From a virus, in the IMG/VR virus record IMGVR_UViG_3300034068_000286, positions 22,544 through 86,543 of that record: a DNA stretch of 64,000 nt; one strand, 5' to 3'. Both the position numbers and the translations under genes were made by a program. Shown piece after piece: positions 14,107 to 21,737 of this stretch; within the stretch, counting starts at the first letter, position 1; every line of letters begins with the position of its first letter. Under the pieces are notes generated by a model. It saw only the letters and a program-made list of their open reading frames with translations. It ran no database searches and had not been told where the DNA came from.

Positions 14107-14835
14107 TTAATCTATTTTAATGATCCAGGCATCCGTCAGTTGATTGTTAAGGTAGTTGAATGGAATCCAAAGATGTCCACGTTCTCCCCAACTACTACCA
14201 AAACTATTACGGGCCAGGATCAGCCTCCGTTTCAAGTCGTATCCTACAAATAGGACAGCGTGAGCACCAAATGGTTCTTCGTTTGGTTCAGGTAATTTGA
14301 GTATTGGATCACTTGGACTTATTTCTTCAAATGCTTTGAACACTCGAATGCTAGCTATAACTGGATTTCCTGCATTTAGCGCATCTGTTATATCATTGAC
14401 ACCAGTTAGTCGATAATAGTTTTCAACGGTGGAGTTTAATGCATCTACATAACATTCATCAGTGGGGCGAACATTAAACTTTGAAATGTCATACGGCCAT
14501 AATTCTTCTGTACAAATACCATACTGCTTTGCGGCTTTTAGGGCATCGCGTGGGTAAGCACCAATATCTTCATTGATGGTTCCATCTTGTAATCGTGTGT
14601 TATAATACAAAAACAATGGACTCAAATCTACGTATGACTCTGGATAGTCTCTTTTTACAATTAACTCATATGCCCCGACTATGGCTTGACTTGCACAGCT
14701 TCCTAAATTGTATTGCTGTTCAACATCGCTGGCCATTGGTCGGAGGTCAACACTTTCGCGTATTGGCTTACGAGTAAGGTTATAATATAGGTCTCGCCAA
14801 TCTGTTTTATCTATGGCAAGATTATATTTTAACAT
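14107..14835 (-). CDS. papain-like (C1 family) cysteine protease
   Basis: This 242-residue protein has the papain triad in order: QYNLGSCASQAIVGAYE (nucleophile Cys with the oxyanion Gln), GAHAVLFVGYD (His) and ARNSFGSSWGERGHLW (Asn). There is no signal peptide or long pro-region. It is the last gene of the fibre/adhesin run, joined by TAATG to the 227-residue gene before it. It may process virion or host surface proteins; the target is unknown. Confidence 0.85.
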   Translation of the reverse strand: MLKYNLAIDKTDWRDLYYNLTRKPIRESVDLRPMASDVEQQYNLGSCASQAIVGAYELIVKRDYPESYVDLSPLFLYYNTRLQDGTINEDIGAYPRDALKAAKQYGICTEELWPYDISKFNVRPTDECYVDALNSTVENYYRLTGVNDITDALNAGNPVIASIRVFKAFEEISPSDPILKLPEPNEEPFGAHAVLFVGYDLKRRLILARNSFGSSWGERGHLWIPFNYLNNQLTDAWIIKID

Positions 14836-15518
14836 TATTGAATAAATTTATTTGGATACTGTTGAATTACACTATTTGCAAACGAATTTGCAAAGGTTGA
14901 TATTCTTTCAGCTGCCTGTGTATGAGCTGATGCACTTGTTGTATCGTCTTGATTTATAATAGCTGTTACTTCGCCGACCAAAGATTCTCGTATCGCAACC
15001 CACATGCGCTTGCCTGAACCAGGGAACCAATTGTTATTATACTGATTTAGTAACAGATCAAATCCATCAAAATTTGAATCTAAGTTTGTAATTTGATTTT
15101 TAACATCAATTTTAAATTTTAGATTACGACAAATGCCAACCATGCCAAGCCCAACGCCTCTAAAAACTTGAGTTAATCTTTCGTTGAATTCAATACCATA
15201 GTATGGTCGAAGCATTAGGCCAAGATCATTGACTTCATCAAAATACGCTGTTTCCTCTGTTAGCAATGCGTCCATGTCGCCATTTTCTGTTGCGGTTGCG
15301 AAGCTTGTTAATCTTTGATGCATTGTTGTAAAGTACGCATTTACATCTGCTCTAAATTTGTCAGCAGTTGTTGCGCCAACCATTGGACGCATGTCGTCAT
15401 ATCCGTTATATCCGTTATTTCCGTTATTTCCGTTGTCCAGCATACGTTTAATTTCAGTGTCTGCTGGGAGATCGAAGTGCTCTTCTTCGGTAATTGTATG
15501 AGTAATTTTCTTGTACAT
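14835..15518 (-). CDS. hypothetical protein with GNN/GYN repeat
   Basis: This 227-residue protein starts MYKKITHTITEEEHFDLPAD. Residues about 29-41 are a short repeat NGNNGNNGYNGYDD, encoded by four 9-base units, followed by a mainly helical body. The ATG at 15516-15518 was chosen because AAGGA is eight bases upstream. It lies between the papain-like protease and fibre-like genes, which suggests a virion or secreted role. No family recognised. Confidence 0.55.
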   Translation of the reverse strand: MYKKITHTITEEEHFDLPADTEIKRMLDNGNNGNNGYNGYDDMRPMVGATTADKFRADVNAYFTTMHQRLTSFATATENGDMDALLTEETAYFDEVNDLGLMLRPYYGIEFNERLTQVFRGVGLGMVGICRNLKFKIDVKNQITNLDSNFDGFDLLLNQYNNNWFPGSGKRMWVAIRESLVGEVTAIINQDDTTSASAHTQAAERISTFANSFANSVIQQYPNKFIQ

Positions 15519-15529
15519 AATGTATTTCC

Positions 15530-16081
15530 TTATACTATAAACCAATGACCACCACGGCTAAGCAGGTGTACTGATTGCCAAGGTTCTGTCATTGTATAAC
15601 TTAAAGCACCATCTATGGTGCTGTCATTATTTGTTTCTATCGTCACATGCTGGCCGGCTGCTAATTTAGACATTTCTATCTTTAGTGCTATTTGGTAACC
15701 ATCGCCAGGATAAAGGGGAAGTGTAATAGTAATCGGTCTATCACAATTAATACCAATATAGCAATCATCGTTCGTGCATCCATAATCTTCCGATACTAAA
15801 ATTGTACCGAAAGTTGATTCCTGCGTATCACTGGAATCTCCTTGCGGTCCTGCAGGGCCTGCTGGCCCTACTACATGTCCAGCATTTAATTCAGTACCGT
15901 CGTTGTAAACTAAAATTAAATCACCATCTCGTGTTAGTCCTGCACTGACAATAATTTTTGCAGATGCGCTTATAACACCATCTGGTGTAATATTAATACC
16001 AGCACCAATCTTTACAACACCTAAAGATGTTTTGGTGGCAATGTCATCCTGCGACAAAACTGTTTTGGTATTGTATGACAT
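15530..16081 (-). CDS. fibre-like protein with collagen-type linker
   Basis: This 183-residue protein has an N-terminal module (LGVVKIGAGINITPDGVISA), a short collagen-like GPAGPAGPQGD linker (about 72-82), and a C-terminal beta module with PITITLPLYPGDG, ending GGHWFIV. The N-module resembles that of 16926-17477, and the C-module that of 16111, 16557 and 17477. It is probably a tail fibre or surface adhesin subunit. Confidence 0.6.
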   Translation of the reverse strand: MSYNTKTVLSQDDIATKTSLGVVKIGAGINITPDGVISASAKIIVSAGLTRDGDLILVYNDGTELNAGHVVGPAGPAGPQGDSSDTQESTFGTILVSEDYGCTNDDCYIGINCDRPITITLPLYPGDGYQIALKIEMSKLAAGQHVTIETNNDSTIDGALSYTMTEPWQSVHLLSRGGHWFIV

Positions 16082-16110
16082 AGTTTTATATCGTGTTACT
16101 GTATGCTATA

Positions 16111-16515
16111 TTAGATTAAGATCCACTGTGCGCCATCAAAGATAAACGTCAATGAACCAAATGGTACATCAATAGTAGCAGTTGCGGCGCCATCTACTGT
16201 GTCAGGGACTGTTGGTGTAATAGTAATAGGTGTTGCTGGTGCAGCCAATCCTAGTCCGTCTTTGATTGTGAATACTTTACCAGCAACACCTGCTGGCAAT
16301 GTAACTGCTACAGCAACTGGTCCAGGAACTTGTACGCTGATTACTTCATCTGTGGTTGCACTGGCTACGACTGGAGTTGCAACTGCAATTCTAACTGCCA
16401 CTGGATTAATACCATTAGTGCTAAGAGTAATTGTATTTGCACCTGTACCTGTTGTTGGTGTAACTGTGATACCTGCTCCGGCAAGTATCGATGTTGGATT
16501 ATTTGTATATGACAT
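16111..16515 (-). CDS. fibre-like beta module protein
   Basis: This 134-residue protein is rich in Thr, Val and Ala. The start has SILAGAGITVTPTTGTG; the C-terminal module reads VAVTLPAGVAGKVFTIKDG and ends GSLTFIFDGAQWILI. The end is closely similar to that of 17477-17947 (GSLTFVFNGSAWSIV). Likely a virion surface protein. Confidence 0.6.
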   Translation of the reverse strand: MSYTNNPTSILAGAGITVTPTTGTGANTITLSTNGINPVAVRIAVATPVVASATTDEVISVQVPGPVAVAVTLPAGVAGKVFTIKDGLGLAAPATPITITPTVPDTVDGAATATIDVPFGSLTFIFDGAQWILI

Positions 16516-16556
16516 TTTTAGTTTTCCTTTATATTAACTAATTTCGACTGGAATGG

Positions 16557-16916
16557 TTATCCTATAATCTTCCAGTTTGTACCGTCATACACTACCTGTA
16601 TATGACCATATCCACCATTGATGATTGCAAATGGATTGCTGTCAATGGTCTTGGATCCTGCTGATGTAATAGTAACTGGGTTCGCCACTGAGTTACCTGA
16701 AATATCTTTGATGTAATATGAACGCTTTAGCACTGGCTTTTTTTTGCCGTTGTAGTCGTCGTCTTCATCGCCGCAACAATCTTCACCTGTGGCCAGGCCA
16801 TTGGCTGGCAATATAACAGACGATGGTCCAACAACATTCATAAAAATTACTTCATCTGATGATAACACGGTGTAAGGTGTTGTTGTAACTATTTTTGTGT
16901 TTAAATTTGAAGACAT
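16557..16916 (-). CDS. fibre-like beta module protein with acidic Cys insert
   Basis: This 119-residue protein has SSVILPANGLATGEDCCGDE, an acidic-then-basic insert with paired Cys, and then YYIKDISGNSVANPVTIT, ending VVYDGTNWKIIG. It is the same C-terminal module as its neighbours, with an insertion after the LPA strand that might bind metal. Probable virion surface protein. Confidence 0.55.
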   Translation of the reverse strand: MSSNLNTKIVTTTPYTVLSSDEVIFMNVVGPSSVILPANGLATGEDCCGDEDDDYNGKKKPVLKRSYYIKDISGNSVANPVTITSAGSKTIDSNPFAIINGGYGHIQVVYDGTNWKIIG

Positions 16917-16925
16917 ATTATTTCC

Positions 16926-17477
16926 TTAACTGATTCTTGTTAGTGTAACTTTTACACTGGCGCCGCTTGGACGCACTGGACCAACTCTTGCTGGCAATGC
17001 CAATAACTGCATGGTAGTGTCAGCACTACTCCAGCATAGTTCTACATTGCCCCCAGCAGGTATATCCAATGTATAATTGCCTGTAACGAAGATTGTATCC
17101 AATGCTCCTGTTAAAATTAAATCTTGTGCTGAGCCTGCAATGTCTGCTCCATTTAGACGTAGCCATATGCTAATAGTGCTAGCGCCACCGGATGTTTTGT
17201 TTACATTCATTGTAAACACCGTGTTGTATGTTCCAGCGTTGACTACTGTAAGTTGAGTACCCCCGACTATACTAATTCCATTTGCGGGACCAGTTTCACT
17301 AAATGTTGCCAAGTTAACTGCACTGGCCACTGGGTTAGTTTGTGTTCCGTTTTCAAAAAATCCATAGTTAAGTAAGCCTGTTGATGCGTTAACGGTTCCA
17401 TCAGTAACTGATAAACCAGTGCCGACTTTCATAATTCCAAAATCGGTGGTTGAAGTAAGTGGTGCTTTGTAGCCCAT
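16926..17477 (-). CDS. fibre-like protein with jelly-roll C-terminal domain
   Basis: This 183-residue protein starts MGYKAPLTSTTDFGIMKVGT, the N-module shared with 15530-16081, and continues with a strand-rich domain (NAGTYNTVFTMNVNKTSGGA, IWLRLNGADIAG) that resembles C1q/TNF-type trimeric jelly-rolls of phage tails. The ATG at 17475-17477 is fused to the previous stop (TAATG). Receptor binding is a reasonable inference. Confidence 0.55.
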   Translation of the reverse strand: MGYKAPLTSTTDFGIMKVGTGLSVTDGTVNASTGLLNYGFFENGTQTNPVASAVNLATFSETGPANGISIVGGTQLTVVNAGTYNTVFTMNVNKTSGGASTISIWLRLNGADIAGSAQDLILTGALDTIFVTGNYTLDIPAGGNVELCWSSADTTMQLLALPARVGPVRPSGASVKVTLTRIS

Positions 17478-17947
17478 TATACGATACTCCACGCACTTCC
17501 ATTGAATACAAAAGTTAAGCTTCCGAAATTAGTATTAATTGTGGCCGTATTTCCATCGACTAATTCCCCGCCAGTGCCTTGAATAGTAATTGGATTAGTG
17601 ACTGCATCACCATCGCAATCTTTGACTATGTAAACTGTGCCTAATATACCAGTAGGCAATGTAATTGTCACTGGCGCGGCTACATCAACGCAAAGGAAAT
17701 AATCCTGTGCGGTGGCTGTGTATGTTGCTGTTGTTACTTGTGTGACTGTGACTGGACTTGGGTTTCCTCCAGTAATAATATTTCCGCTCCCGATATTAAT
17801 AATGTCATTATCATTGCCTGTATTACTTCCAGGAATGTACAATGGTATTGGTACAAACGGAGGGAATGGTGGGTAAAAACCTGCTGGTGCAATACCTTGG
17901 GTTTGATTTTGATACGGATATTGATCCTGAAATTGATCTTGTGACAT
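17477..17947 (-). CDS. fibre-like protein, Gln/Pro-rich N-terminus
   Basis: This 156-residue protein has an N-terminal region rich in Gln, Tyr and Pro (MSQDQFQDQYPYQNQTQ, then FYPPFPPFVPIPLY) and the common C-terminal module (VTITLPTGILGTVYIVKDCD, ending GSLTFVFNGSAWSIV). The ATG at 17945-17947 has GGAG upstream, directly after the terminator at 17957-17989. Likely a virion surface protein. Confidence 0.6.
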   Translation of the reverse strand: MSQDQFQDQYPYQNQTQGIAPAGFYPPFPPFVPIPLYIPGSNTGNDNDIINIGSGNIITGGNPSPVTVTQVTTATYTATAQDYFLCVDVAAPVTITLPTGILGTVYIVKDCDGDAVTNPITIQGTGGELVDGNTATINTNFGSLTFVFNGSAWSIV

Positions 17948-17956
17948 AGGTTCTCC

Positions 17957-17989
17957 AAAAAAAAGCACTCGCCCTTGTGAGGCAAGTGC
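17957..17989 (-). terminator. rho-independent terminator after the Gly-rich structural gene
   Basis: On the minus strand GCACTTGCC (17981-17989) pairs with GGCGAGTGC (17965-17973), with one G-T pair, followed by eight T residues (17957-17964). It lies 12 bases past the stop of 18001-18759, and the ribosome site of the next gene follows at once, so some read-through is expected. Confidence 0.85.
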
Positions 17990-18000
17990 TTTAATAACAA

Positions 18001-18759
18001 TTATCGAATGTTAGTATTGTTGTTCAATGGATTGGCCGTTTGTGTGCCAGTTCCAACATTGATAGCTTGGTTAGTAGCCTGAATGCCTTGCGCTAGTGAG
18101 TAAATAGCGTGGTACAACTGGCCATACTGTTGCTGTTGCTGAGTTTGTTGTTGCATCTGATTGATGTTATTAGTTGTAGTAACTTCAACACCACGAGTAC
18201 GCTCGGCATTATCAAAGCGATTCTGCAAAGCAATAACTGCGGCATTAGCATCAGATAGTTGACGATTCAACATTGCTTCGTATTGTGATGTAATCAATGC
18301 ACGAGTTTTGTCACCGTCATCATAAACTGCACGTTGTGTTTCATTAGCTGTTGTCATCAAGTTAGTATTGATGGTGTTCAACTGTTGTGCAAGTACCATT
18401 GCATTTGCATTAACTGCTTCTCTTGTGCCGTCAATACGAGCTGCCAAACTGCCTGTGACATTGTTCAATTGTGATGTGATAGCCGCTGATTGGTTAGCTT
18501 GACTGCCTTCCATTGCCGCTGTGCCAACTGCCACTGCTTTGTCAACTGCTCCAACGCTGGCCATCAAGTCCATGTTAGCTTGAACTTGCTCAGGTGGACT
18601 GCGTAAAACTGCTCCGCCTGCACCATCGTTGCCTAATAGATTGCCGTTGTTACGTAGTAATGATCCTAAAATCAAACCACCAATCAGGCCACCGCCTACG
18701 CCCATGCCACCGCCGCCAAGGATGTCGCCACCGCCTGTTACTGTAGATAAATCTGCCAT
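18001..18759 (-). CDS. Gly-rich, coiled-coil structural protein (putative)
   Basis: This 252-residue protein has a Gly-rich N-terminus (GGGDILGGGGMGVGGGLIGG), a long Ala/Gln/Asn-rich helical middle (about 55-180) of coiled-coil type and a Gln run near 205-212. It lacks a signal peptide. The single gene between its own upstream region and a strong terminator suggests high expression, as for a virion component. No family recognised. Confidence 0.55.
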   Translation of the reverse strand: MADLSTVTGGGDILGGGGMGVGGGLIGGLILGSLLRNNGNLLGNDGAGGAVLRSPPEQVQANMDLMASVGAVDKAVAVGTAAMEGSQANQSAAITSQLNNVTGSLAARIDGTREAVNANAMVLAQQLNTINTNLMTTANETQRAVYDDGDKTRALITSQYEAMLNRQLSDANAAVIALQNRFDNAERTRGVEVTTTNNINQMQQQTQQQQQYGQLYHAIYSLAQGIQATNQAINVGTGTQTANPLNNNTNIR

Positions 18760-18780
18760 TTTTTAATTTCTCCTATTTAA

Positions 18781-18805
18781 ATATGAGACTTAGAAGTTCT
18801 CATAT
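18781..18805 (-). promoter_or_regulatory. 8-bp inverted repeat in leader of the structural gene
   Basis: ATATGAGA (18781-18788) and TCTCATAT (18798-18805) form a perfect 8-bp stem with a 9-base loop, 22 bases upstream of the ATG of 18001-18759. TTTAAATA, a T4-late-like box, overlaps its downstream edge. It could be an operator or an RNA stem protecting the message. Confidence 0.45.
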
Positions 18806-18855
18806 CTACTTAGGGGGAAATCTTAATAGTAATGGTAGCTTTTAGTATTACGGTA

Positions 18856-18866
18856 TACTCCAGTAC
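18856..18866. promoter_or_regulatory. TACTCCAGTAC motif, copy 1
   Basis: The 11-base motif lies between the LuxR-type gene and the structural gene it precedes. An identical copy lies upstream of the LuxR-type gene at 19651-19661. It is a candidate binding site for that regulator. Confidence 0.4.
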
Positions 18867-18875
18867 TAGAAAAAG

Positions 18876-19580
18876 TTATGCTCGCAATCCAAATTCTGAA
18901 CCAGACAATGCCAATTGTGTTCTGTTGCGTACCTTGTATGCTTTTAGGATTGCGCTGATATGGACCTTGACTGTACTTTCACTTATGTTTAATATTTGTG
19001 CTATCTTTTTATTACTCAATCCGCGTTTACACACTAGGTCAAAAATTTCGGTTTGTCTATTTGTCAATGCAATTTCATCTTTGGCATTTTTTGTTTTTAT
19101 TACAGCGCCTGGTAACTGATCTAAAATATGTTTAGGCCAATATGATATTTGATTAACCAGCATTGTCAGGCCCTGAGTCATTTCACTTATTCCAAATGAT
19201 TCAGCCGATGGCACTATTCCTACCAATGACGTTCGTTTTAAATCCCTTATCACCGCATATGGTGTTTCCTTATCTATACTAACGCCAATGGGAATCGTTC
19301 TTCCTGGTGTGGTAAATTTGATAAGTGTTTCAAGCATTGACACAAATTCAAAAATAGTAGTACCCTCTTGCACAAGCATACCAATATGAAATATAATTTG
19401 AGATGGCTCTGAACTTAACACATCACTGAGATCCTTCCAGTGACCACAAAACTTGGTTTTAAATACAGCATCTTCTCTTGTTAGTAGTGCCAGAGTTGTT
19501 GCTGGTATTTGTGTTTCCCAGTCTTTACGAAAATAAACACTTACTGGTTTATGATTTAAATTTGGTATTACGTTTGACAT
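18876..19580 (-). CDS. LuxR/NarL-type transcriptional regulator
   Basis: This 234-residue protein ends in a GerE/LuxR helix-turn-helix: LTNRQTEIFDLVCKRGLSNK, then IAQILNISESTVKVHISAIL. The first 150 residues look like a degenerate receiver-type domain (IIFHIGMLVQ, IPIGVSIDKE), but I cannot place the phospho-acceptor aspartate. The ATG at 19578-19580 was chosen because AAGAAAG is seven bases upstream; the longer frame begins with TTG. It probably controls nearby genes, perhaps through the TACTCCAGTAC motifs on each side. Confidence 0.8.
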   Translation of the reverse strand: MSNVIPNLNHKPVSVYFRKDWETQIPATTLALLTREDAVFKTKFCGHWKDLSDVLSSEPSQIIFHIGMLVQEGTTIFEFVSMLETLIKFTTPGRTIPIGVSIDKETPYAVIRDLKRTSLVGIVPSAESFGISEMTQGLTMLVNQISYWPKHILDQLPGAVIKTKNAKDEIALTNRQTEIFDLVCKRGLSNKKIAQILNISESTVKVHISAILKAYKVRNRTQLALSGSEFGLRA

Positions 19581-19650
19581 TGTTATGCTTTCTTGTACCA
19601 ATACTTAAAAGCATATAAGCATAATAGTGGTAAGCAATAGTACTAGATAG

Positions 19651-19661
19651 TACTCCAGTAC
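19651..19661. promoter_or_regulatory. TACTCCAGTAC motif, copy 2
   Basis: This copy lies 71 bases upstream of the LuxR-type start codon, within AGTACTAGATAGTACTCCAGTA, where related AGTACT palindromes cluster. Its position fits autoregulation. Confidence 0.4.
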
Positions 19662-19675
19662 GATATGATCAGCCA

Positions 19676-19699
19676 TAAAAAACGCACCCTAGGTGCGTT
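19676..19699 (-). terminator. rho-independent terminator
   Basis: AACGCACC (19681-19688) pairs with GGTGCGTT (19692-19699) around a 3-base loop; on the minus strand five T residues follow. It terminates the run 20489-19720 just past the last gene and insulates the LuxR-type gene. Confidence 0.8.
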
Positions 19700-19719
19700 G
19701 TAATTTAAGAAAGACTAGA

Positions 19720-19944
19720 TCAACCCCAGTCTTTTTTATCGCCGTTGGCTTCGTTATCACGATAGCCTGCGGTGTAAGCCGCAAGCTCTGCCGGCGTCAT
19801 TTGATCCATGTCAACACGACGGCTTCTATGAGTGTCACCTGCAAAGTAATGAGGCCAGTAATCACGACCATAATATGAATCGGCTGTACCGCGATCGTAA
19901 GGGCCACCATGACGTTGATCGTAAGTTGTAGTTTCTTTAATCAT
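19720..19944 (-). CDS. conserved small phage protein
   Basis: This 74-residue protein reads TTTYDQRHGGPYDRGTADSY, then YYGRDYWPHYFAGDT and AAYTAGYRDNEANGDKKDWG. From memory the 'RHGGPYDRG...YTAGY' pattern is conserved in many phages; the function is unknown. The ATG at 19942-19944 has AAGGAGAAA upstream. Confidence 0.65.
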   Translation of the reverse strand: MIKETTTYDQRHGGPYDRGTADSYYGRDYWPHYFAGDTHRSRRVDMDQMTPAELAAYTAGYRDNEANGDKKDWG

Positions 19945-19954
19945 TTGTTTCTCC

Positions 19955-20158
19955 TTAAACAGTTGACACTTGTGGATGGAATTCAATACGGAAACCTAAC
20001 CTAGTAGGATAGAGTTCGTATTGTAGTTCTCGGACTTCACGCTTCATTTCAGCTGAGTCACGATGTTGCCAAACAGAGGTACTAAAAAGTCTTTCGCCAG
20101 TTTTAGTACGCCTGTCTGTTTTGTAGATGTACATGGTATGAATCTGTTTCATAATCAT
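19955..20158 (-). CDS. conserved small phage protein
   Basis: This 67-residue protein has MYIYKTDRRTKTGERLFSTS, then WQHRDSAEMKREVRELQYEL and FRIEFHP. It looks like a small alpha/beta protein and from memory is seen beside the RHGGPYDRG protein in other phages. Function unknown. Confidence 0.6.
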   Translation of the reverse strand: MIMKQIHTMYIYKTDRRTKTGERLFSTSVWQHRDSAEMKREVRELQYELYPTRLGFRIEFHPQVSTV

Positions 20159-20162
20159 CTCC

Positions 20163-20489
20163 TTATAGTGTATTTAGAGTGGGCTTCAATAATGCAGTCA
20201 GTTCACGCTCACGAGCATGAGCCGCTGTCTTGCCACGCACCACTTCCAACAAGTAAGGAGTGAAACCTTCACGTCCATATGTACGAAGTGCTTCGCACAG
20301 GTTCCAGTTCTTGCTTTCTGTATTGGCACGGCTCAAATGACGGTTAAAACGTCCACGCACAGAGCTCAATGCAGAGCCATCAACTACAGTGATACCAATG
20401 TAGCTGTCACCTGTAACTTCGCAAAACAATTCGTAAATTGCGTGGTTACGGTCTGTACGTCTTTTGCGGGATACTGTTTTGCTGTTCAT
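20163..20489 (-). CDS. GIY-YIG endonuclease-like protein
   Basis: This 108-residue protein has all the marks of a compact GIY-YIG domain: AIYELFCEVTGDSYIGIT, RGRFNRHL with the motif Arg, ARERELTAL with the Glu and KPTLNTL with the closing Asn. It may cut DNA in recombination, homing or host DNA degradation. The ATG at 20487-20489 sits six bases after TATAAT with no Shine-Dalgarno, so it is a leaderless candidate. Confidence 0.65.
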   Translation of the reverse strand: MNSKTVSRKRRTDRNHAIYELFCEVTGDSYIGITVVDGSALSSVRGRFNRHLSRANTESKNWNLCEALRTYGREGFTPYLLEVVRGKTAAHARERELTALLKPTLNTL

Positions 20490-20495
20490 GTGTTT

Positions 20496-20524
20496 ATTAT
20501 AACGCACTTTGAGCCAGACGTCAA
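20496..20524 (-). promoter_or_regulatory. sigma70-like promoter with flanking direct repeat
   Basis: Minus-strand TTGACG (20519-20524), 17-base spacer and TATAAT (20496-20501). The 11-mer TCTGGCTCAAA occurs in the spacer (20508-20518) and again upstream (20539-20549), a possible operator pair. Confidence 0.8.
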
Positions 20525-20563
20525 CCGTTTTCTGGGCTTTTGAGCCAGATTTCTGAGCCTATT

Positions 20564-20585
20564 TTTGTTGTATTTTAGCAACAAA
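20564..20585 (-). repeat. GTTG-8-CAAC hairpin, copy 3
   Basis: TTTGTTG (20564-20570) pairs with CAACAAA (20579-20585) around the 8-base loop TATTTTAG. It lies 39 bases upstream of the promoter at 20496-20524. Confidence 0.6.
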
Positions 20586-20610
20586 CTAGATTATCGATAA
20601 TATTATATGG

Positions 20611-20680
20611 AATTATTATCAATTATTATCAATTATTATCAATTATTATCAATTATTATCAATTATTATCAATTATTATC
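20611..20680. repeat. seven tandem copies of a 10-base AT-rich unit
   Basis: AATTATTATC is repeated seven times without error, flanked by ATTATCGATAAT-like sequence on both sides. The last copy contains the stop codon of the amidinotransferase-like gene. The 10-base period places an A/T tract on the same face of the helix each turn, so the DNA is probably curved. Confidence 0.8.
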
Positions 20681-21737
20681 GATTATCGGGGAAATAATCT
20701 TCCATTGTACCTTCTCTGTGTAAATCAGTAGTGATACAATGTAATCCACCATCCCAGAAATAACGATGTCTAAAATTGCAAATATGTGGAGTAATATTAT
20801 ATCTACCGAATGCATCAAATACTGTTTTATTATATCCATTAACGATTACATTATGTTTGTCAATAACCAGCATATTAACATCAAACACACTTTCTTCAAC
20901 ATAACCTACCCAATGACTCATCCACTTCTCAACGTAGCTGGTAAAGTCATCATTTAGTTCTTGTCCAGGAACCCACCACTTGCCTTCATTTTTGTATTTC
21001 ATTTGAAGGAACGGATCTACTTTATTCATCTCACCAGTTAGTGCAACTACCTCCCAGCCAGGAAATGTTTTCCCATATTGTAAAGGTTCTTGATTAGATA
21101 TTATCAATCCTGGTACCACAGGACAAAATGTACCATCAGTGTGTCCCTGAGTATCTATATTGTGAACACGATAATCGGGCAATTTGTCTTGTAATTCGTT
21201 TGATACTCTTGCCAGATCTTCAGCGGTGTTGTTGAATTCGAATCTACCCGGCGTCCCAACTATTAAGTCTCGACCAATACGACTAATCATTGCGGCATTT
21301 AAAAAATGCCATGTATCCAACTTAGGTTCACTTGAACCATAATCTGGCCCTCGTTCTGTAGTATTGCCCTGAGCTTGTACTAAATCTACTATGGGTTCAT
21401 TGGTTGCAGGTACGCCTCGCCAGTAAAACTTATCGCCTAACATGGCACAGTAATCTCTAGGTTGCATTTCACTTGGTCGCGGAATAAATGTATTGGTTTC
21501 AATACCTCGTTGTGATTCTGCAATCCGTTCGGTCATGTCAGGTCTAACTGTTTGCACACCAAAACTATGTAATAGATTAATTAGTTTTTGATAGTCTTCT
21601 TCAGTTTCTTCTGCTATTTGATAAAATACCTTGCGAACCTTTTCGTTCTTGATATAATCATAAAGTTCTGGGGGATACGATTTTCCCACTGCACAGACTT
21701 TGAGTCTGTCCCAATGTTGATAAACTGAATATGTCAT
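20676..21737 (-). CDS. amidinotransferase-like enzyme (glycine amidinotransferase fold)
   Basis: This 353-residue protein matches the AGAT/StrB family near its end: QGHTDGTFCPVVPGLII with the active-site His (about residue 199) and WDGGLHCITTDLHREG with the nucleophile Cys (about 334). Family members move an amidino group from arginine to an amine, or hydrolyse guanidino groups. The substrate is unknown. The start at 21737 overlaps the previous stop (ATGA). It lies at the 3' end of a run with a GNAT-like protein and a B12/radical SAM enzyme, suggesting one pathway. Confidence 0.75.
   Translation of the reverse strand: MTYSVYQHWDRLKVCAVGKSYPPELYDYIKNEKVRKVFYQIAEETEEDYQKLINLLHSFGVQTVRPDMTERIAESQRGIETNTFIPRPSEMQPRDYCAMLGDKFYWRGVPATNEPIVDLVQAQGNTTERGPDYGSSEPKLDTWHFLNAAMISRIGRDLIVGTPGRFEFNNTAEDLARVSNELQDKLPDYRVHNIDTQGHTDGTFCPVVPGLIISNQEPLQYGKTFPGWEVVALTGEMNKVDPFLQMKYKNEGKWWVPGQELNDDFTSYVEKWMSHWVGYVEESVFDVNMLVIDKHNVIVNGYNKTVFDAFGRYNITPHICNFRHRYFWDGGLHCITTDLHREGTMEDYFPDNR

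Noticed and set aside
20611-20680. Repeat array as CRISPR
   Set aside because: The unit is 10 bases and tandem with no spacers.
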